From Rhipicephalus microplus (Eukaryota; Arthropoda; Arachnida; Ixodida; Ixodidae), in contig NC_134701.1 of the NCBI RefSeq assembly GCF_043290135.1, forward strand, positions 33,383,501 to 33,447,500: 64,000 bases of DNA, read 5' to 3'. The translations under genes were made by a program, and so were the position numbers. Positions within the stretch are counted from its first letter, which is position 1, and every line of letters starts with the position of its first letter. Under the pieces are notes generated by a model that did no database searches, was not told the DNA's origin, and saw only the letters and a list, made by a program, of their open reading frames with translations. Positions 34,919 to 46,190 of the stretch are shown here, one piece after another.

Positions 34919-35058
34919 ATAAATAAAATGGCAGTGCACCATGCTGACGGAATGCCCGTCCAGTTGGGCAATATTTCTTTCAATCTGTCTCTTCATTCGT
35001 AGAATTGCAAAAGGTTCATCAAGAGGTGCCAGAATGGCTTCATCAAGTAAAAAAAAAG
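34919..35058 (-). other. Short open minus-strand frame of unknown origin
   Basis: Just beyond the LINE tail, the minus strand stays open for about 45 codons (LLDEAILAPLDEP, then RMKRQIERNIAQLDGHS). The composition is protein-like and not low complexity. TTTATCTGTAG just upstream would serve as a splice acceptor. No domain is recognised. It may be a LINE ORF1 or host exon relic interrupted by the LINE, or chance. Confidence 0.25.
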
Positions 35059-35145
35059 CCTTCTACAGATAAAGGAATTTTTAAAAGCCAGTTAACTTTG
35101 GCGCATTTTACCTCTTCTCTTTTAAGTGCGAAGTAATTCTTACCG

Positions 35146-36335
35146 AACTTCGGCGACTTTGTGAATATCGATCAATCATGCCACCTACGACTTTCAGCTC
35201 TACTGGTCGTATCGCTAAGGGTATCAATATCAAACTTGGTATGCCATACCGTGACTGTATGAAAAACATATTTAACTAGTCATAACATGAAAATCATGAT
35301 ATGTATGTCATCAATATCAAAATTTACATTTCATGGTCATGCAGCTGTTGCGGAGGTTTCGTTCACATGGCACGTGGCAAAACTGGTATGATATGACATG
35401 ATTTCATGGCGAAGACAAGCGACAGAACCTTACATAAAAATTGGCAGATCCTACGTACAGTGGGAATCGATGATATGCGAAGCACGAATGAGGAAGGTTT
35501 ATATGTCAGTTTAAAATCAGAACAACGTTACGAGGCGAAGCTAAATTTTGCTGTACATAACTTCCATGTCATATGTATTTTGTTTGCACGTGTCATTTAC
35601 CATCATCATTCATTCACGCCACCTGATACCAAATTTGGTATATGTTGAGCTAGCGAAATGGCCGCGAGAGTGCTATGAGCGTAGCATGTAGTTCTGTTTT
35701 ATACGACACGCATATCATGATTATCATGTTCGGACGTGTCACTTAACTTCGCCGTCTATTGACGTCATGCAATACCAATTTGGTATACGTGAAGCTAGAG
35801 AAACGACAGTGAGCGCATCATGAGCGTGGCATGTGGTCGTGTTGTTACATGACACGGATCTCATGATTATCATGTTTGCACCAGTCACATACCTTCGTCG
35901 TTCATTCACGCCCCGTAATGCGAACATTGGAATATGTGAAGCTGATGAATTGGCGGGGAGAGCATCATGAAGGGCCCAATGTACTGCAACGTAACGTTGA
36001 CGAGCGCACGCTGGGCGCAGAGAGGCTGCGTTAGCAAAACGCGATATAGTCTGACGCCAGACGCGACCAGCGTCTGTCGGCGCAGCCCGGCGGCAACCGG
36101 TGCGAAATGTGTCATGATGCATTTCGCACCTACCACGTTACCAAGAATGCAACGCGTCTGCCTAACATCGTGAGGAAGGGACGGCGGGCGTGCTCAAACG
36201 CGCATGTGTCGAAGCAACGCAGTGCGGCGCGTACCTGCGAGTATATACCGGGTGGATTGAAACCAGGCGTGGCATTGCCGGCATAACGCGACGAAACAAA
36301 TGCTGGAGCACACGCGAACCAGGACACGTCTAACC
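35146..36335 (+). repeat. Left part of a foldback repeat cluster
   Basis: The interval starts with a block (35146-35355) that recurs inverted at about 38325-38608. A terminus TACGTACAGTGGGAAT (35451) has its inverted counterpart at 39530-39545. Then come units of about 145-150 bp built around ACCAAATTTGGTATATGTGA (copies near 35627, 35770, 35917), and a GC-rich block (35965-36335) that recurs inverted at 38820-39180. No transposase frame was found; open frames here are incidental. Confidence 0.75.
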
Positions 36336-36454
36336 CCCGTATTCACAACCACTCCTCAACTCGACTTTCTCCCTTCACTTGACAGAGTTGAGCATTGCCA
36401 CTTGCTCCCTTCCTTGAAAGTGTTGAGCACTGACAGAGTTGAGCACTGAGTTGG

Positions 36455-36895
36455 ACATGTCATTTATATGTGTCGTCCGTTCGCGTCAAGTAATACAGAA
36501 TTTGGTGCATGTGAAGCTAGCGAGACGGTTGCGAGCGCATAATGAGCGTAGCATGTAGTCATGTTGCTACATGACACACGTCACATGATTATCATGCTTG
36601 CACAAGTCATATCTCTTTGTCGTCCATTCACACCCCTTAATACCAAATTTGGTGTATGTGGACCTCGCGAAACGGCTGTCAGGGCATCATGAGTGTGTAT
36701 TTTAGTCATAATGCCACATGACACGCATCTAAAGATTGTCATGTTTGCACCAGTCACATACCTTCACCATCCATTCGAATCACGTAACTCCAAATTTGGT
36801 ATATGTGAAGCTAGCAAGACGGCTGCTAGCGCAACATGAGCGTGGCGTGTAGTCATGACTCATGACTTACATGACAGGCATGTCATGATTTCCAC
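36455..36895 (+). repeat. Three tandem units of about 150 bp
   Basis: Copies of the AATTTGGT--ATGTGAAGCTAGC core occur near 36490, 36640 and 36790, spaced 150 bases, with TCATGATTATCATG-type palindromes between them. They belong to the same unit family as 35600-35970. Confidence 0.8.
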
Positions 36896-36899
36896 GTTA

Positions 36900-37550
36900 G
36901 GCCGCGTTCACACTGAGCATTCCGGCCGCCGAAAGTACTCCGAATCCGGTTCGGCGGCGGCGAGACCCATCGAGAAAGGGCCCTCTCCGCGCCGATCACT
37001 CTCGTACCGATTTTTGCGGTGTCTGCCGCCGAATCGGTCACCGTGGACCAATAGGAGCGCTAGTGAAGTAATTTTGAAAAATGGCGGCCAAGCCCTACTC
37101 ACTTGTTATGCTGCAGTGCACGTAATTGAATGTTGAAAACAACGGGAGTTTAAACAACTCTGTGCCTACTTCGCCTCCGTATTTCGTGGAAGAGGTGACC
37201 GAGCTTGCTGCGGTCTTGCAAAGCAAAACGAACCTACCAACGCCGCTGGCGTCGGTGGTTTTTCTGCTCTTCGTGCATTACAAGACAGCCACTTGCCAGT
37301 AAAGTAAGCATTACTGACTTTTCTTCCTTCTTGCGTACGAGAATCGTCGAAGTATATACCACTGGATAGCGTTGTAGCGTTCGCGAGCCGCGACAACAAC
37401 CGCGTGACGGCGCATCCATCTCGCGTTCGCCCCGTAATAGATGGCATATTCGGGCGGCGTGGGGCACGTCTAGTGCGAACGACGCTGTGTTTCGGCGGCA
37501 GGGAAATTTCGGTCGCTGTAGAAAGCGGATTTTTCAGTGTGAACTAGGCA
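36900..37550. mobile_element. PIF/Harbinger-like MITE with TTA duplication
   Basis: The left end GGCCGCGTTCACACTGA is matched by the reversed right end TGCCTAGTTCACACTGA (14 of 17). TTA trinucleotides flank it at 36897-36899 and 37551-37553. A 3-bp TTA duplication and short TIRs are characteristic of the PIF/Harbinger superfamily. The 651-bp body has no transposase; a short open frame begins ATGGCGGCC (about 37080) but is not recognised. It interrupts the foldback cluster. Confidence 0.75.
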
Positions 37551-38310
37551 TTAGAGTCTGTCGCTTGCAATTGCCATGCAATCATGTCATACCATACAAG
37601 TTTTGCAACATGCCTGTTACGAATATATGTTGAGGCCTGGTTCGCCCGTCGGGCGTTGCGAAATGAACCATAGAGGCTGATGGTACGAAACGAAAACTAT
37701 CACTTCGTTATCATCACAATCACAAAAACGAAACAACAACACAAATACGCACACGTTGAAAAACACAGAAAAGAAGATGTCTTAATGACGCGCGTTTCAA
37801 CGTCTGATTCCGTTGGCGTTCTCTAAGTCTCGCGCTTACAGTAAGGGCGTGGCCTCTGGTCCGCTGGGAGTCCCTCTCAGGCGTGATGAAACGCCATATC
37901 GGAGCTCAACGGTGGCCACGATGTTAAAGAACCACTGCAGCGGTAGCTCCAGTGATTTCTCGCCCAGGCAGGTGCTCGGGCGGGAAACTGCAGCCCAGGA
38001 TTGGCGGTGGTTCCGGGGCTGCTCGCCGAGGTCGGTGCTCAGGCGCGAAACTGCCGTCCAGGATCAGCGGTTGCTCCGTGCGCTGCTCGCCGATTCAGGT
38101 CCTCGGGCGGGAGTCTGGAGCGAGACCCAGTCCGAACTTCCGCAGCCCTTGTCCCCTCGAACGCCACGTCCCGGCTCTCACGTTCCTCACTCGCGTCGCG
38201 CCCTCTTCTTCTTCCTCTTCTTCTTCCTCATTCCAGCATGGTAAATTACCTATTCAATACAACTTCTTTCTCTTCCTCTTTTCTTCATCTTGTCATTCTT
38301 GACAATGCCT
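37551..38310. other. Unassigned segment with a 63-bp imperfect duplication
   Basis: Between 37974 and 38115 there are two full and one partial imperfect units of about 63 bp, each beginning GCTCGGGCGGGAAACTG or a variant and containing GCTGCTCGCCGA. The segment begins near TGTTACGAATATATG (37615), which would suit an LTR start, and a CT-rich tract lies near 38195-38275. No partner LTR is in the window. Overlapping open frames are low-complexity. Confidence 0.35.
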
Positions 38311-38324
38311 TGTGAACGAGACCA

Positions 38325-38498
38325 CCGCTAGAGCAGCAAGGCCATGAAATGTGAATCATGACATTTATGACATACATGTCATGATTTTCATGCTATGACT
38401 AGTCAAATATGCTCGTCATACAGTCATGTTATGCCATACCAAGTTTGGTATCGATACCAGTATCTAAACGGCCAGGAGAGCTAAAAGTCGTAGGCGGC

Positions 38499-38584
<86 letters not shown>

Positions 38585-38608
38585 CTCTCAAAGTCACCGA
38601 AGTTCGCT
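38325..38608 (-). repeat. Inverted copy of the 35146-35355 block with (GATA)n
   Basis: Reverse-complement similarity with 35146-35355 is clear (AAACTTGGTAT-GCATA, ACTAGTCATA-CATGAAAATCATGA). This copy holds an expanded GATA tract (about 38500-38583) where the left copy has none. Confidence 0.8.
38500..38583. repeat. (GATA)n microsatellite
   Basis: About 20 GATA units in a row inside the inverted block. Confidence 0.95.
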
Positions 38609-38619
38609 AAGAAATGCTT

Positions 38620-39545
38620 CGCATTTACACACTCATCGTGCGCTCACGGCCGTTTTGCTAGCGTTACATATGCCAAACCTGGTATTACGTGACGTCATTG
38701 GATGGCGAAGCTATGTGACTGGTGCAAACATGATAATCAAGAGACGCGTGTCATGTGAGAACATGACTACATGCCACAGTCAAGGTGCCAATACATTTAG
38801 ATGTGACGGGGTGCGCGTGCTCACCGGCGTTCATTACGTCTGGCCCCGCCGGCGTTGCCACGCCAGGCACCGCTCTTGCCATATACTCGCAGGTGCGTGC
38901 TGCGCTGCGTCGCTTTGCGCATGCGCACTTCAGCGCGTCTGGCGGCCCTCCGTCACGAAAAGAGGGCGACGCAGTGTTGTCTGGGTAAAGCATCGGCGCG
39001 AAATGCAGCTTGTCATCTTTCGTGCTGGTAGCCGTCGGGGTGCACCGATGGACGCTGGTCGAGACTGTCACGCATGGCGTCAAACTGTAGAGTGCTCGCG
39101 TTTTGATAACGTAGCATCGCTGTGCCCGGCGTGTGCGCGCGCCAACGCTACATTGGAGTATATTAGGCCCTTCATTATGCGCTCATGGTCGTTTTTCTAG
39201 CTCCACATATACCAAATTTTGTGTTACGCGACGTCAATGAATACCAAAAGTATATCACTGGCGCAAGCATGATAATCCTGACACGCTTGTCATGTAAGAA
39301 CATGACATCATACCATGCTCGTAGCGCGCTCGTGGTCGTTTCGCTAGCTCCACATATACTAAATATGGTATCATGTAAAGTGAATAGATGACGAAAGTCA
39401 ATGACATATCCAAACATGATAATCATGACGGGGAAGTCATGTACGGCATCATTTACCTCCACCTCGTAACACTGTGCTGATGTTAAAGTGACATATTAAC
39501 CTTTCTCATTCATGCTTCGCATATATTCAATTCCCACTGTGTGGG
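38620..39545 (-). repeat. Right part of the foldback repeat cluster
   Basis: Reverse-oriented units with CCAAATTT and CATGATAATC motifs (38670-38780, 39200-39420) surround the GC-rich block 38820-39180, which mirrors 35965-36335. The outer end AATTCCCACTGT (39530-39541) mirrors the left terminus. Together with 35440-36335 this forms arms of roughly 0.75-0.9 kb. Confidence 0.75.
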
Positions 39546-39619
39546 ATGTGCCATTTTTTTCATGTTTTTCCTTTGTTTAATGTATATTTGTTTGTGAATG
39601 TTGTATGTGCACAGGTAAT

Positions 39620-39870
39620 AAAAAAAGTTGGCATGGCGCAATGGTTAGTGGTGATTCGAAGATTGCATGTTCTAATCCACATAAACGCGTTTTTTTCGGT
39701 GCTTTCTGCATTGCTTTCTATACAATTATTTTTAATTTTTTAGTGGCATCTCGTCGCGGTGATGTTGACGCCTTTCACACTCCAACTTTGTCGGCGCTCC
39801 AGCATCCTCCATATGCCATTATACACCGTGTGCCACTCATATTTACAGCACCATAATCCACCAAAATTTT
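39620..39870 (+). mobile_element. Second type of tRNA-like SINE (putative)
   Basis: The head TGGCGCAATGGTTAGTGGTG and later GTTCTAATCC resemble tRNA A and B boxes. The body (CGGTGCTTTCTGCATTGCTT and following) recurs inverted at 40395-40645. The tail is not simple. It differs from the SINE family at 18350. Confidence 0.55.
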
Positions 39871-40394
39871 GGATTGTGTGAGCCTACCACTGCTCTCAGA
39901 TTTGTCATGAGTCACCTAGGGTATATTCTGCAGTGCAAAACATGCACTATTGTTGGTTTAGTCTTTCATTGCACTTAACAGCGATGACAAGTATACCCAC
40001 GGTTGCATGGCACTTGACTACAATTACCTTGTGTATAAAGTATTTTAACAAGCTTTTAAGGATTAACAGTTGCACTACATGTGTGAAATATCAGCACCAT
40101 AGGGAATTTCAAGATCTGAAGGTACAGCTCAAGCAGTGTGTTGGAAATTCTTTTTTTCAATGGGGAAGAATCTTTTTGAGCAAGGTCAATAGGCAATTAT
40201 AGAGATCCGTTGTGAGGCGTGGCCATAGAAGTGCCTTATGCAAGTTCTTTTGTTCCATAAGTAGTTTCACTTGAGGCTTAGCCTTGAGCTAGGTAGGAAA
40301 GGAGCCATTTTCGAACAACACAAAACTTTTTGAGCACTCACCCTATTGAACAAACATCCACCACAGGAATGGTGGATCCCACCATTCACCATTT
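39871..40394 (+). repeat. Dispersed repeat shared with 45600-45850
   Basis: About 39895-40145 (TTTGTCATGAGTCACCTAG, CATGGCACTTGACTAC and following) recurs in the same orientation at 45608-45850 with moderate divergence. The remainder to 40394 shows nothing recognisable. Confidence 0.7.
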
Positions 40395-40645
40395 CGGTGA
40401 ATTATGATGCTAAAAATGTTGGTGGCACAAGGTGAATGGCGGAGTGGATGGTGGATGGCGCGCTCCAGCCGGTAATGCTGAAGTGCGAAGTAGCGTCAGA
40501 ACCACCGTGACGAGCTGCCACTAAAGAAATAAGAATGATTGTATAACTCTGATGCAAAAAGCACCCATAAAAAGTGCGACAGCGCTGAACCGAACCTCCA
40601 ACTTTCGGATTCCCAACTGAGCACACTATTCACTGTGCCACGAGG
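40395..40645 (-). mobile_element. Second copy of the putative tRNA-like SINE
   Basis: Reverse complement reads GTGGCACAGTGAATAGTGTG and GGAGGTTCGGTTC at the head and then the same body as 39620-39870 (GGGTGCTTTTTGCAT, TTTCTTTAGTGGCAGCTCGTC). Confidence 0.55.
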
Positions 40646-40719
40646 ACAGATGTAAACGTTGGTGTCGACTCACAAGTAGTCAACTCACAAGCTCCCTGTT
40701 TAACTTCAGCTCTGTTTGT

Positions 40720-42310
40720 CGCTCATTAGAAATGAACGGGATCTGCACCTGGTACTAAAACTTGCATATTTGAGAAACACGTACAACTCCTGCCTGTAAC
40801 AATTACCACTGCGATAATGGCAACAGCACTATGTTTTCGTTACAATTTACAACCACAAAATGAAAAACCAACTCAGTAAATTGAGGTAGCAGGTAGAGTT
40901 TATTGGTGGTTACTGCCAAATTTAATATCCGTTTCTCGCTCCTTCTAAAGGGCAATATCTGTTCAGGCATTATGACGCTTCTCTGCTCATTTGATAGAAC
41001 CGCCCACACAATTGATTGTGATGTTTTTTGCGCAACGCACAGTGCAGTCATGCCAGCACACTGCTGTTGCTCTGTCGTTAGGAACAACTACATAGGGCTT
41101 GGCCAAAAAGTGGGCAGTGTGCCTGAAACGTTATGCTATATTGCTTCAGTAAACATACGAATTGACAAGTCTGTGTTCTCGCATAAGCCAGTGAAGTGCA
41201 GGTGAGTGCGACCGGCGGCTGTGGGTGAGGGGAGGCGTACAATTGGTGGAAGTGCTGCAAGCGCGTAGCCTCGATTTTTGTATCTTCTTGCATGGTCACG
41301 GTATACAATTAAAAAAAGGTTCCATTTAGTGTAAATGGTGCCATAGTTTTGCTGTATTGTTATTTTTACTCGTCAAAATTGTGTATTCTGAAACGCAGAA
41401 GCGCCGATAACACTTGTATGAGCCCGGTCGGTATGACTAACATTTGGTGAAAATCATGGTGGTAGAAAAGAAGGGTGAAAGACAAATTTCCTGGGGCTCG
41501 TCACGACGCATGTCGAAAGTGAAAGTTTTGCATATTCGCATGCACATTGATAACTCAAAAGTACGGCTCAAGCAATAGAGTATGCAAGAATTGCCAGAGT
41601 TGCGTTTCTGGCGTGGCGACACCAAGTGTTCCGCTTTAACATTGAAAAGTGAAATTGTGAACTGGACCTCACTTATTTCGTGACAGCTGCACGGCGATGT
41701 AATATATATATTTATTGTCACTGTTCACAGTAACACCTGTAGACTTTTAAACATCACAACAAAGAAACACATCGGGGATGTCAAACTGATGTAAGTACGT
41801 GCGCGAGTGGTAAACATATTCACAGCCGTATATTCTACGCTCCACAAAAATTGAAGCGTTTTTGACACCACAGGATTAAAAAAAATAAATGTGCTGAAAG
41901 CGTCATAAGCAGCGTTGGTTTCCTTTGGCCGTAAACATAAATTTCTGCGCATTCAAGAAGGAAACACTCCATATAAGTGATTTCAAATACTGTAATATGC
42001 CACCATTTTCTTCATGCCACCATCATTCACCAAGTTTCTATCACACCACCGTTATCCATCTTTCTCGCCAAGCCTTCCACCAAACACATTTTGCTTCGCC
42101 GTGATCAGCCAGCATTTTCCACCATCACCACTAGTGGCTCGCCAGCGCCACTACCATCTTACATCATTTTTTTCCACTCTTGCCGTCGTCAGCCATTATG
42201 CCCACTACAGTTTCCATCATATCCACTAATATTTACACTAAATCCACTCTTCTTTCCGTCATATCCACCAAAGATTCCAGCAACCACCAACCCAGGGCTT
42301 TCAATAGGGC
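40720..42310 (-). repeat. Right arm of the widely spaced long inverted repeat
   Basis: Mirror image of 29380-30920, with five collinear blocks in reverse order, ending in the CCACCA-rich block at about 41990-42305. Open frames are not conserved between the arms, so I do not call genes here. Confidence 0.75.
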
Positions 42311-42419
42311 AGAAAACAAATAAAAGGAAGAAGCAATAGCAACAGAGGGAGAAGTTACATACACGCTAAAACTAATGCGACTGACGATGCCTCAACTAGG
42401 GTGGCTACTTTAACTATAA

Positions 42420-42939
42420 AGTCGCATGGACTGTTCAAAGGCATTATCATTGTCACCAGTTGATGGGGCGCTTGCGCTGTCCGGGGTGGACCAGTCGGTG
42501 CGGATCAGTTACGTTGGTGGCACGACGCTCATGGGGCTGTCACGGACTGAGGGTCCCAGGCACGGCAGGCCAGCAGTCTCTTTGTCCACGTACGTGGGCC
42601 GCAGGAAGGTAGCAGGCTGTTGATCGGGATGTGTTAAGGAGGCGGCAGCAGGAACCGTGACCAGCTGGTTGTGGAGACCCTTTGACACTGTCGGGCCCTT
42701 CGTACTCGCCGCACATTGGCGACAGTACGTACCCTGGCCCAAGTGTGGTAATGCGCTCTCGCTTCCTTGGGTCTCTCTGCAACCGGAGTCAGTTTGCACA
42801 GAGATTCGCCTGCCCGGATCAGCTGGTCGGATAGAGAACGCCTCGTCACAAGGATCGCCCATTTGCAACGACATCTGGAGACACACTGTTGGGCCATTTT
42901 GCTCGAACCCGGTGCGCAATGGCGCAAATCCTGACGGCA
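42420..42939. other. GC-richer unassigned segment with a 143-codon minus-strand frame
   Basis: The minus-strand frame 42940-42509 is open for 143 codons and overlaps other long frames, as expected in GC-rich DNA. It includes FLRPTYVDKETAGLPCLGPS. I recognise no domain. It ends at the left duplication of the SINE. Confidence 0.25.
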
Positions 42940-43178
42940 ATTGCCCCGCCGCGGTGGTCTAGTGGCTAAGGTACTCGGCTGCTGACCCGCAGGTAGCGGG
43001 ATCAAATCCCGCTTGCGGCGGCTGCATTTCCGAAGGAGGCGGAAATGTTGTAGGCCCGTGTGCTCAGATTTGGGCGCACGTTAAAGAACCCCAGGTGGTC
43101 GAAATTTTCGGAGCCCTCCACTGCGGCGTCTCTCATAATCATATAGTGGTTTTGAGACGTTAAACCCCACAAATCAAT
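42940..43178 (+). mobile_element. tRNA-derived SINE with 15-bp TSD
   Basis: Same family as 18350: GCCCCGCCGCGGTGGTCTAG head, B-box-like GGGATCAAATCCC, body and ATCAATC tail. CAAATCCTGACGGCA occurs at 42925-42939 and 43179-43193. Confidence 0.92.
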
Positions 43179-43193
43179 CAAATCCTGACGGCA

Positions 43194-45590
43194 GTGTCTC
43201 TTCCTCCACGCTGTCTAAGCCATACTCCCGGCATTCTAGCTCGTCGTCATTCTCTTCCTATATCCCGCTGCTATGCCATCTTCTACTAGGAAGTGATTGC
43301 TTTTGTCGTTTTCTCCTTTCCACTGCCGTGCCGCCTTTCAACTGGCCGTGGCCCCTTCTGCAGTCATCTGTTGGCACATGCGATCATCCGGGTTGCAACG
43401 TCTTCTTGCCTCACACTTATCCGTTGCACGGAGCCGCTGTAGTGTTCACGCCACTGCGTTTGTCGCATGGGTGACACCACAACAAAAGTTTGATAACACA
43501 CCTCTATTGCACTAACGCCACACTTATTCTTCACAAGTCTCAGATTGTCCACTACTTCTAGATGCTAGGGTGAAGCGTACAATTTGAATTGTGTGCAGGC
43601 GAACTGCGGGCTTTGCCTAACGATATAGGGGTTTATTTTAACTTGTTAATAGAAGCTTAAGAAGGCCCAAGCTATTGCTGTATTTTTTAGAGAGTACCTT
43701 TGATGTATGATCGACCGCGAAATTTTGCGGGATAAGCTGCACGTCACGGAGTGACGAAAAAAAACTAGGAGAATGTAAGGCCTCTATATTTACAAAGGTA
43801 GCGACTATTACATCCACGCCCTTTGAAGAAACAAAGGAGCAGCGCTATTGGCCGCGAGATTGAACAGAGTTGCCGTCTGGCGGCAACTGGCCAAAATGGT
43901 GAAGTGTGGATTGCTCCTTGCGCCGTCTGCTTGCCACGTCGTGTTTCTATGTGCGCGTACGTCATGCACGTTCTCAAAGTGTGGTTTGTCCGGTCATGTC
44001 AGTGCGAGTGTAACAGATTTTACGTATGCATGAAACGACGTACGAAAGCATTTGGTCTTTCTCGGCTGCTAATGCTTATTTATAAGATCAGCGAGTGTGA
44101 CTTGCAAGAGTGCTGTTTTCTGTTGTCGTTCACCAGAATATTTTCACAGTGGGTGCTTGTGTCTGTTTCTAAGACATTGCATAATGCTCTTGGCATCCTC
44201 GCAAATGCGGGGACTAATAAATACTGGGTGAATGCAGCGTTTTATAGGGACTCGGTTGAAAAAGAAAAAAACACAGGCTCCAGGTCATGCACTGCGCGCT
44301 GTTGGTGGGTGTAATACTACGACACTGTAGTTTATCAATGATGCGAGGAGTCTTGGTTGTGTTTATCTGGCTGTCATACCACTACATAAAAATATCTCTA
44401 TCACATAAACTGCGAGACTTCGGTACTTACACTGTGCTTAAAACAGAGTTACCATGCGCAACCATGAGCTTAGATTTATGAAACGCTTTCAAGAGCCCAT
44501 ACGTTAAAAACTAATTCAGACGACATGTCTTATTTATAAAGTAGTATAATTCACTGAAAAGTTCACCTTTTTTACATTGTTTTCTGCGTTTGTGTAGCAT
44601 TGTTAGTGACCGAAGAAAAGCAGTGGTAATTTTTGTCTGAAAAAAAAAACATGCTTGTCCAATTACCCAGGCCTTTCTTGTAGCACCGTAATTGATCGAT
44701 GAAAAATTTTCTGCTGAACTCTTACATAATATCTTTACTGGTGCAAAAACATGTGCGTACACGGGGTAAACGCAGTATAGCGCAAATTGCCGTCAGCCAT
44801 GAAGATTCCCTGATTAGACTTATCGAACGCCCCACATTCCATGGTGAACACATTGAGAAAAACACCCGTGTGCGCACAGGTGCTAATGATGGTACTGAAC
44901 TAATCGCACAGATATGCGGGCTTTCTAGAATGTTTTTTCTCTCTTTATTTAGTATGCAGATGACTGTATGTAAATAAGTAGTTCAGTCACGCTACAGCAC
45001 TGCACAGCAGGCGGAACACTAGCGAACCATGTGCAAACAACACAACAAGGGCGTGATTTATTGCGAAAGCATGAAGAAAGTTACCCAGAGCGAATGGCAG
45101 AATACACTTAACAAGCGGGTAATGTTAACGTTGCATAAGAGTCGTGCACGGATTCAGCAGAGAAGAGCATAAATAAAAGCAGTAAACGGTAGTCAGCGCA
45201 TTTTACCTGCCGAAAATTGGATCAGACCCCACGCAACGAAGCACCACTGCATATGTTTGTATACGCGCAGCTGACCGCCTATCCCTACTTTTGCGCGGCA
45301 GTGCTGCCACCTATAGCCAAGTCTTACCGCAACTAGCAGGCGATGCTATGCTCGCTCCGCCGCTCTCAGAGCGTGGTTCAACCGGTTGATTAATGTTATT
45401 TGTGGCGTGATGTGCTGAGGAAGCTTCAAACGACAGGAATGACTGATGATCGTGGAGTACGTCAAAATCGAAATAAAACGCGGGCTCTCCTGAAGCAGCT
45501 TCTGATTTGTGTGCACGTTTTCAAATTCAGCGCTACGTAAAGTAGTTCTACTGCTTATTTTACAGTTATTAAAATATAGGTAGGCGGTGA
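43194..45590. other. No confident gene; several unassigned open frames
   Basis: The longest open frame is 43823-44314 (+, 163 codons), Cys-rich at its start and without a recognised domain. It is overlapped by a second plus-strand frame. The rest is AT-rich with short frames. I find no repeat ends, tRNA or LTR. Confidence 0.35.
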
Positions 45591-45599
45591 GCTCACCGC

Positions 45600-45850
45600 T
45601 GCTTTCATATTTGTCATGAGTCACCTAGAGTATAGTCTGCAGTGCAAAACATGCGCTGTTGTTGGCTTCATCTTTCGTAACGCTGGTCTGCGAAGAAAGG
45701 TATCCCCACGATTGCATGGCACTTGACTACTACAATTATCTTGTTTATAAAGTTCTATAAGAAGCTTTTAAGGATTAAAATATGCACTGCATGTGTGAAA
45801 TAGCAGCACAACAGGGCACTTCAAGATCAAAAGGTACAGCACATGCGCTA
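45600..45850 (+). repeat. Second copy of the 39895-40145 repeat
   Basis: Direct-orientation match including ATTTGTCATGAGTCACCTAG and GCATGGCACTTGACTAC. It indicates a dispersed family of unknown class. Confidence 0.7.
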
Positions 45851-46057
45851 TATTGTGTCTCACGAATTTCGATGCTTAGCTGTTTTCATGGAAATGCAAT
45901 TATTCAAAGCCTTCTCCCTTTACTACTTCTCCCACCTCGATGTCCCGCAGATCTGAACGCGTGTTCAATTATTGCCCAATGCAATTTCTATTAAATTCAA
46001 GGTGTGTATACACTAAATTTAAGCTCATACAGAGAAGCTGGGGTTGCTCTTTATAAG

Positions 46058-46190
46058 ATTGTAAATGATTGACGTGTGGAGTTTAACATCGAAAAACTAC
46101 CATGTGATAATGACAGACGCCGTAATAAAAAGTTCCAGAAATTTCGACCACACGGTGTTCTTTAACGTGCACCGAAATCTGTGGTGCAAT
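46058..46190 (-). mobile_element. Degenerate SINE fragment
   Basis: Reverse-oriented SINE body (TTGACGTGTGGAGTTTAAC, then ATTTCGACCACACGGTGTTC and TTTAACGTGCACCGAAATCT). The tRNA-like head is lost. Confidence 0.75.

Larger units (their letters stand above)
31415..34929 (+). mobile_element. CR1-like LINE, nearly complete but mutated
   Basis: The element contains an ORF1 end, an endonuclease, an RT with FADD and a C-terminal domain, then a 3' UTR ending in AATAAATAAAA-type repeats at 34905-34929. It has remarkably few lesions for its length: one in-frame TAG in the endonuclease, a frameshift in an A run near 33035, and one TGA before FADD. The 5' end cannot be fixed; it probably lies between 30930 and 31400. 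Confidence 0.85.

Noticed and set aside
35600..36900. CRISPR array
   Set aside because: Units are about 145-150 bp, diverged, and without short identical repeats alternating with unique spacers. The genome is eukaryotic.
43823..44314. Cys-rich 163-codon host protein
   Set aside because: No domain, no codon pattern distinct from the surroundings, and competing frames overlap it. Left as unassigned.
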